Source of the DNA: Pycnopodia helianthoides
Taxonomy: Eukaryota > Echinodermata > Asteroidea > Forcipulatida > Asteriidae
Length of the DNA: 64,000 nt
Assembly (NCBI GenBank): GCA_032158295.1
Contig: CM063249.1
Span: forward strand, 13,558,078 to 13,622,077
Reading direction: 5' to 3'
The stretch's first letter is position 1. Each line of letters starts with the position of its first letter. A model generated the notes under the pieces. The model was not told the DNA's origin, searched no databases, and saw nothing but the letters and a program-made list of their open reading frames with translations. Position numbers and translations under genes: made by a program. Shown in pieces: positions 58,801 to 64,000 of the stretch.

Positions 58801-61684
58801 AAGCTTTATCCAAGTTTTTTTTAAAGAATACATATTTTGAGAATCGCAGCCCCTATGACTTGAATCTTTGCATTATCTATGAAAGTTTTTTATATTTCTT
58901 AGTGAACCGATTTGACCTCGCTTCCTATCCAAACCGAAAGTTCAAATAAAATATCTATTATAAACCTTATTGAATTTTTTAATATTCATATTCAAAAAAT
59001 TATTTGTTTTATCTTTAAACTGTTCACAACACCCAAACACCAAGTGTTTGTTATCACAAACACTACATCGCTAGTTACTACTTCTTCGTCTCTTCGTCGA
59101 GATTCCAATAACAAAAACACTTTCATTGTCACATTGAACACGTCACACATAGTTAGATCATTACAAGTATATGAGGCTACTTTAGTGACGTCATAATGAC
59201 GTTCTTGGGTGTAAAAGTACTTAAAATCAAATTTTATTATATTTTTTAAAATAATTACTCTTGAACCACAGAAGGATTTATTACAATCTTCAATCGTCGG
59301 AAAGGCCCTAAAAACGCTACACAGAGTATGGCTCATGAACTAGGCCTACTTATCACTTGTACACAATTTTTACAGATTGTAGGTCTTCAAGCCTGCTCAA
59401 ACATTTGCACATAGATTCTGGTTGAAATAGATTTACTTGGGTTTCGAAATTGGACCTTTAAATCTCCTGTGCGTATTGACCCACATTTGCACTAAAATAT
59501 AACTGTGGGCCTACGTAAAACGCGTGTGGTAACTGTGTACTGCGGACGCACGGTGGCTCACTGTTGCGCTGCATTCACTAAAAGGTTAACAGTTCATGAA
59601 GCCTGTGTATAGTCTCTGTTAAGGTGTCATGCTTGCATGGTCTTTGTATAGCCGTTCACGCAAAACAAAGACACACTTTTAACATAACCCTTAGGCTTCA
59701 CACATAGTAAAAACTATACATAAGCTAATTTCACACTCAAACATCATATGAAAATGATTAACATACTCCATACTCCGAACTCTGTGTATCATTAGACAAC
59801 TAGGCCTTCCAGTTATAAAAGTATTGACGTCATCATCCTCAATAGCGGTCTCTCATGAAAAGTTAAAATGGTACTATTTTGACGTGTTGATGACGTGATC
59901 TGTTTTCACATTATGCTTGATGAAAGTTTACTGTTCTTGAGAACCACAGCTGTTGCGATTTGAAAGTTTGATGCGTGAAAGCTCACTGTTGTCAGTGACC
60001 TGATTTGATCTCGTAATGCTGATTTATAGACAACATTTTCAAGAAAGACACAACAAAAGTCACCTGTGAGAGTTTCTTATGAATACAGTGCCTATATACT
60101 TACTGGAAATACAGCTAACAATTTTCATGGTATTTTCATAAAGAACGTCAAATCCATTCATGTTTAGAAAAGTGATAGTGGTGTACCAACCGTATCTCTG
60201 ATCGTATTGAGGGCAGCTTTCAAACAGACACCATAGAAATTTCAAAAATTTTCAAATTGTTGAAAACAACTTTCATTGATTTCTATCACGGGACTTCAGA
60301 GAATATGTCGCAGGATCCTACCGATTCATTATACTAGCAAGTAGGCCTTCGGATACAGATTAATACAATATTTCTTTTCGTGGTGATTACCAAAGTATGA
60401 CCCTACCTTAAAGGAACATTACAGAATCGGTTTTTGCCAATAAAACAGTTGCTGGCAGTGTAAGCACTTTATGTAATCCACCAGATACATAAACTGACAA
60501 ACCTGTAGAAGTTTGAGATCGATCTGCCATCTGGGTCACGACAAAATAGTGAAAAAACCGATTACACATTTGCATGAAATCATATAGATTCAACAAATGA
60601 ATAAAACGCTCACTGAGCGATAAACTCCAATCGGAAAATTGGTTTATTCATTTCTCATCAAATATGGCGTTTCAGACAGAAATATTTCAAGGGAATGTTT
60701 TCTACTATCATCACCATGTAAGTTTTATGTAAATCTGTGATCAAAAAGTATATTTTACGAGTTTTTTCTTACCAATTCTGTAATGTTCCTTTAAACAGAT
60801 CTATACGATGCCTATATCATACATTCTGAAAATTAATTATCTCAAAATCAAAACAATAATTTAACTGTAATCTGAGTGCGGAAAATTACAGTAAAATTGA
60901 TCTGCATCACGTTAAAAACCATTTACGGTCTTCTGTATGAACAAGAAGTATACACTTTCATTTATAAAACGTATTATTTATGTTGCAAATAGCCTAATTT
61001 AAAGTTGACTCCCATATTTGGTGCATTTGTGTCATATAGCCCGTATGTTTTACGCCAGTTGTTGAAGGAACATTACAGAATTGGTTTTTGCTAACAAAAC
61101 AGTGTAAGCACTTTATGTAATCCACCATATACATAAACTGACAAACCTGTAGAAGTTTGAGATTGATCGGCCATCTGGGTCACGAGGAAATAGTGAAAAA
61201 CCGATTACACATTTGCATGAAATCATATAGATTCAACAAATGAATAAAACGCTCACTGATCGATAAAATCCAATCGGAAAATTAGTTTATTTATTTCTCA
61301 TCATATATGGCATTTCAGACAGAAATATTTCAAGGGGTGTTTTCTACTATCATCATCATTAGACCGTGTAAGTTTTATGTAAATCTGTGATCAAAAAGTA
61401 CATTTTACAAGTTTGTTCTTACCAATTCTGTAATGTTCCCTTAATACACACCAAAAGGTGAAGAAAAAATTATATTCAAAGTAATGTTTTGTTTTGAAAT
61501 TTCTGTTCTGAAATCATACTACTATGCCGTTTAAGCATTTACCTTAAGTGTGGGTTATAATCAAACTATTTGCTCTAGTGTGAAAATTATTAAAAATAGA
61601 TAAGAATGAAACCAAAAACAAAAAGATGTCAAGCTTACCGCTAATGACGACCACCAATTTGCATACGAGGAGAAAAATGCACAT
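52598..61684 (-). CDS. Secreted fibrinogen-related protein; its fibrinogen domain is split by an intron carrying a discoidin cassette
   Basis: Exons, 5' to 3' on the minus strand: 61684-61639 (signal peptide), 57830-57597, 57377-57241, 57004-56737, optional 54898-54531 and 54137-53999, then 52884-52598. Without the optional pair the frame is exactly 324 codons including the stop: signal peptide (1-15), a Cys-containing region of unknown family (16-94) and a fibrinogen C-terminal domain (about 95-323). The domain has its expected cysteines (DCQALL, YCDMNG, NCAGL, DRC), VFQRR, the DHDND calcium-site region and GGWWFDRC. With the pair included the frame stays open and the product has about 492 residues. 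Such proteins are usually secreted lectins or pattern-recognition molecules in invertebrates, but the ligand is unknown. Several N-glycosylation sequons (NGT, NFT, NWS, NWT, NYS) fit secretion. Confidence 0.85.
53055..53425. mobile_element. Foldback element in the fibrinogen gene intron
   Basis: Arms of about 170 bases, for example GAGTTGGTCTATACAAAGCG on the left and its inverse on the right, meeting at AGTCAAACTTTTGACT. Lies between the last exon and discoidin exon B. Confidence 0.8.
53999..54137 (-). CDS. Discoidin (F5/8 C) cassette, exon B
   Basis: Reads VFPGNVDDVEAVTSLFQRPI, RARYVRILPTEYKEWPSMRI and ELIGCK, completing the discoidin domain (FPGN, ARYVRI.P, MR.EL.GC). Starts phase 0, ends phase 1 with donor GTAGGCAC. 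Exons A and B together are 507 nt, a multiple of three, and phase 1 at both outer edges. Confidence 0.9.
54531..54898 (-). CDS. Discoidin (F5/8 C) cassette, exon A
   Basis: Reads GHGICGQRLGMEDGSIPDSN, IRASSFHTVTD, GWCPARNDRKTPWFQVDL, VEGVIMQGSTDPRGEYHDWV and TKYKVKYSDYQQTW. C..LGMEDGSIPDS.I.ASS, W.QVDL and TKYK..YS are the standard discoidin motifs. Acceptor ATTTTTAG; starts in phase 1, ends in phase 0. It lies inside the intron between the two halves of the fibrinogen domain. Confidence 0.9.
55248..55361. repeat. Imperfect hairpin of 114 bases
   Basis: TGTGATGGGGTCCATTTGG and TTTTGTACACCC on the left; GGGTGTACAAAAC and AATGAACCCCATCACA on the right. Lies in the intron between exon 4 of the fibrinogen gene and discoidin exon A. 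Confidence 0.65.
56737..57004 (-). CDS. Fibrinogen-related gene exon 4: fibrinogen domain, middle
   Basis: Reads VFQRRLGGSVNFTRNWSEYR, EGFGNLQGEFWLGNEAVRLL and EYTLQVGSSGFGPIG. Start at 57004 was chosen over CAG at 56996 because it restores the conserved VFQRR directly after GWL. Ends in phase 1 with donor GTGAGTAC. Confidence 0.9.
57241..57377 (-). CDS. Fibrinogen-related gene exon 3: start of fibrinogen domain
   Basis: Reads DKHTDCQALLDAGNTESGVY and TIYLPNNQPEVLDVYCDMNG then TTGWL. DC..LL.....SGVY.I and the VYCDMN pattern are the classic start of a fibrinogen C-terminal domain. Phase 1 to phase 0. Confidence 0.9.
57597..57830 (-). CDS. Fibrinogen-related gene exon 2: unrecognised Cys-containing region
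   Basis: About 78 residues beginning VVNEGAAEKVCYFDQEPDHE and including ERCSCAVLLPGGVNAVAP, RPFKSYYTDQPMFTDDVE and TIHDYFNCH. It has four cysteines and no coiled coil, collagen repeat or other common partner of fibrinogen domains that I recognise. Phase 1 at both ends, so it behaves as a symmetric module. Confidence 0.8.
57990..60025 (-). repeat. Old tandem duplication within intron 1 of the fibrinogen-related gene
   Basis: Segments at about 57990-58960 and 59275-60025 share many ordered blocks: ATCGGAAAGG then CGCTACACA-like words, GCCTGCTCAAAC, TTCTGGTTGAAAT, AGCCGTYCACGC, ACTAGGCCTTC and GATTTGACCTCG/GATTTGATCTCG. Divergence is high and alignment is by eye. No open coding exon recognised. 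Confidence 0.5.
60408..60794 (+). mobile_element. Family A miniature element, copy 5
   Basis: Full-length copy in the first intron of the fibrinogen-related gene, with TTAA edges and a short internal deletion near 60715. Confidence 0.85.
61072..61444 (+). mobile_element. Family A miniature element, copy 6
   Basis: Same orientation as copy 5 and less than 300 bp from it. Lacks about 12 bases near the left end (the GTTGCTGGCA segment) and its left TTAA is TTGA. Confidence 0.83.
61639..61684 (-). CDS. Fibrinogen-related gene exon 1: signal peptide
   Basis: ATG at 61684 opens MCIFLLVCKLVVVIS, a hydrophobic stretch fitting a secretory signal, then a GTAAGC donor in phase 1. It matches the phase of exon 57830. 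The interval between, nearly 3.8 kb, is intron. An upstream Kozak purine is present (GAAGATGT). Confidence 0.7.
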
Positions 61685-64000
61685 CTTCCTTCAAACGATA
61701 TTCTTTGATATAGATCAACGCGATTTGTTTCCCTGGAGATTCAAGTCGTCCGTTCGGGTCTCATCGCAGTCAGTATTTCCCCACGCACAATCTTGTCGAC
61801 AGGGGTTCAGTGAAAAAAAAATACTACCACCAACCAATAAACAGTAGGACCTACAGGACAGTGGTTTGTTATTTAGGGCGGAGGAATCAATATTTCCCTA
61901 AAATTATCTATAGCCAGACTCTCTCTTACACTGTCGGTAATGGATAATCAAAGTTAATTTGTTTCGCAGCAGCCATAATTGTTGGACAGGTCTAATAGAC
62001 ATCGTTTTAGTCAATCATTTGGCCACGGGCATATTATTAATACTTGAGCATCAACTGTAATAATAATGTAACGGATGTTTCATGTGCAAGAAAATATAAA
62101 CAGTAGAATAACTTTAAAAAAAAAAAAAAAAACATTTTGTACTTAATATGCTAAAAAGGCCTACTTATGACGAGTAAAAAGGGTAACCCAAAGCTTCATA
62201 AGAAAAACAATAGGAAAACAAACTTTTATCAGGGGAGACTCTATTGTGCAAACCGAGATATTACTTAAAAGTTGAAATAAACCTTATTCAAACAGTCGGC
62301 GGGTTGGCATTTCTGAAGCTTCTAATGAAGCTGGTAATTCTGGGCTTCGATTGAAGGTTTTCGTCGCCCCATATTCTCAAACAATGGTGATACTAACCTT
62401 TGGCTCATTTTAAAACCAATTGCCTTCTAGTGCTACTACTACTACTAGGCTACTATTACTATAATAATAATAATAAAAACACTAATAAGAACAAAACTTA
62501 TATCGCACACATTATCAACCCTTAGAGTGTTCGAGGCGCCTACAAGAATACAATACAAATTAGCTATACAAAAACATACAAATACATACATGGGGAAAGA
62601 CAATGAAAATGTAGTTTCTATGATCGAGAAAATCAAATGCTTTTTGTGTTGAGATGTAAAATTACTTAATATGTTTGTATGTACAGCAGTAAAAAAATCC
62701 ACAAACGAGGAGCAGCTGCAGCAAATGCCCTTTCCCCAAACTTCATTTTGAACGAGGCCCCAAAAGCCTACTCGCTATTTTCCGCCGTGTGCGTGTAGAG
62801 CCTCGACTTCATGTTTCATGTATATAATGTATTAATGTGTCTGTTTTGATGAAAGTGTCATTACATTACCGTGACAATACAGAGTTATAAAATGCTTCTA
62901 TTCAATGCTGTCCCCAATTCGAGGCTCTACACGCAAATGGCTGACCGTGCAAAGGGCGAGTGTGGGCTTTAGAATGATCGTAAACCAGGGCCCAATTTCA
63001 TGGCTCTGCTTACCGTAAGCAAAGAATCGGCGCTTGCGGAAGCAGGGAATTCCGCGCTTACGTCAAGCGTATTTCACGGGTTAGCGGGGATTTTCGGCTT
63101 GTGCGCGTGCGTACGCCACGTTACTAGGCATTCTACGCTTACACAGCTAGCGCAGAAATTCGGCGCTTGAACAGTAAGCGGAGAATGGTCACCGCAAGCG
63201 CAGAATTCGGCGGTAAGCAGAGCCATGAAATTGGGCCCAGGACGACTGACAAGGGAGCATAAATGAGGCAATAAATTATGCCAAGGACTAACTGCCATTG
63301 AGGATACCAATATGTTAATATACAAATTGTGTAATAAATTTGCTCTCATTAGGTCTAACAACGATCATGTATCTCGATTCTATTAATATCGATCGGTCTT
63401 GTCGCCGACACTTCCATTCAGAGACTTCAGGTGGGTTTTTCGCATAAGATCGGGAGGTTCCATACTGTGGTAATTTTTCCCAATATATTTCCTCTTGCGT
63501 TAGACAATAGGACTCGCCCATTTGTTCTGTTCACACTTATCGTCCCCATTATTCAACAAAAAACATTTAGAGACAATGTCCCTCTCTTTTTTCAAGATTT
63601 AAACGACAGGGTCTTCCATTGGACTTGTAAAGTGGAAATGTTTTCTTGTCGAAGTGGCATGGCACTTCCAGGGCTACGTAGTTTGAAGATGTCGGATGCA
63701 ATTTTGTTCAACAAACGGTACTAATCAGTGACGATTCAGAGTGGTCTCCGTGGACTCGGTTGTAACATCCTGCTCGTTATCAGGAATTCATGAGTTGACA
63801 AAGAGCAAAATAAGGAACAATGAACCAAACTGACGGGTATAGGAGGGAGTGTTTTACTTCCGTATAAAACTCTATAGCAACAAAGATAGATATTCAAAAA
63901 ACTGGGAAAAACACACGTTGTCACTGTTTCCTATCCTAAAGTATAACAACACAGGTAAGTTAAGTCTAAGATTTTCGTTATCTGTGGATGACACCAACTG
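61685..64000. other. Upstream of the fibrinogen-related gene to window end
   Basis: Contains the gene's 5' flank, an A-run at about 62116-62132, a trinucleotide/ATA-rich stretch at about 62435-62475, an inverted pair GTGTAGAGCCTCGA (62793)/TCGAGGCTCTACAC (62922) and the element at 62988-63239. No promoter motif could be assigned and no further gene is recognised. Confidence 0.5.
62988..63239. mobile_element. 252-bp element with 28-bp terminal inverted repeats
   Basis: Left GGGCCCAATTTCATGGCTCT at 62988 and its exact inverse ending at 63239. The interior repeats GCGCTTGCG/GCGCTTAC-like words in both orientations and can fold. Upstream of the fibrinogen-related gene. Confidence 0.75.

Overview
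This is an AT-rich, intron-rich animal nuclear window carrying three protein-coding genes. Exons are short (32 to 368 nt), introns have canonical GT/AG ends, and many miniature inverted-repeat elements are present. The fibrinogen-like and discoidin modules, the frequent ACATGT-type palindromic runs and the many TTAA-flanked miniature elements suggest a marine invertebrate deuterostome, most likely an echinoderm. That placement is an inference from style, not proof.

Layout. (1) Minus strand, about 2.9 to 25.8 kb: an ATP7A/ATP7B-type copper-transporting P1B-ATPase. Eighteen coding exons can be joined in frame from the first visible metal-binding domain to the stop (1011 codons), plus a probable start exon at 25.8 kb. 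It has three CxxC metal-binding domains, eight predicted membrane segments, and TGES, CPC, DKTGT, SEHPL and GDGVND motifs. (2) Plus strand, 29.2 to 48.8 kb: PPIL2, the U-box plus cyclophilin protein of the spliceosome. It has eighteen coding exons, about 530 codons once two apparent single-base gaps are discounted. (3) Minus strand, 52.6 to 61.7 kb: a secreted fibrinogen-related protein with a signal peptide, an unfamiliar Cys-containing region and a fibrinogen C-terminal domain. The intron that splits the fibrinogen domain contains a complete two-exon discoidin (F5/8 C) domain on the same strand and in the same phase. ATP7 and PPIL2 are divergent, head to head; PPIL2 and the fibrinogen gene converge. 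The genes do not form a pathway.

Mobile DNA fills much of the introns. It includes six copies of one TTAA-flanked element (about 390 bp), two further TTAA-flanked families, a 768-bp foldback element with a 9-bp target duplication and 358-bp arms with one mismatch noted, and a 504-bp hAT-like element with an 8-bp target duplication. There are also several smaller hairpin elements and a tRNA-like module seen three times. Three copies of the commonest family lie 24 to 67 bp upstream of PPIL2 splice acceptors.

Quality note. PPIL2 has two one-base gaps in its catalytic exons. A 74/77-bp tandem repeat in an ATP7 intron differs between copies only by three one-base contractions in short homopolymers. 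This points to indel errors in the assembly rather than a dead gene, but reads are needed to decide. Reading was by eye: splice junctions are inferred from frame, phase, splice consensus and family conservation, not from transcripts.
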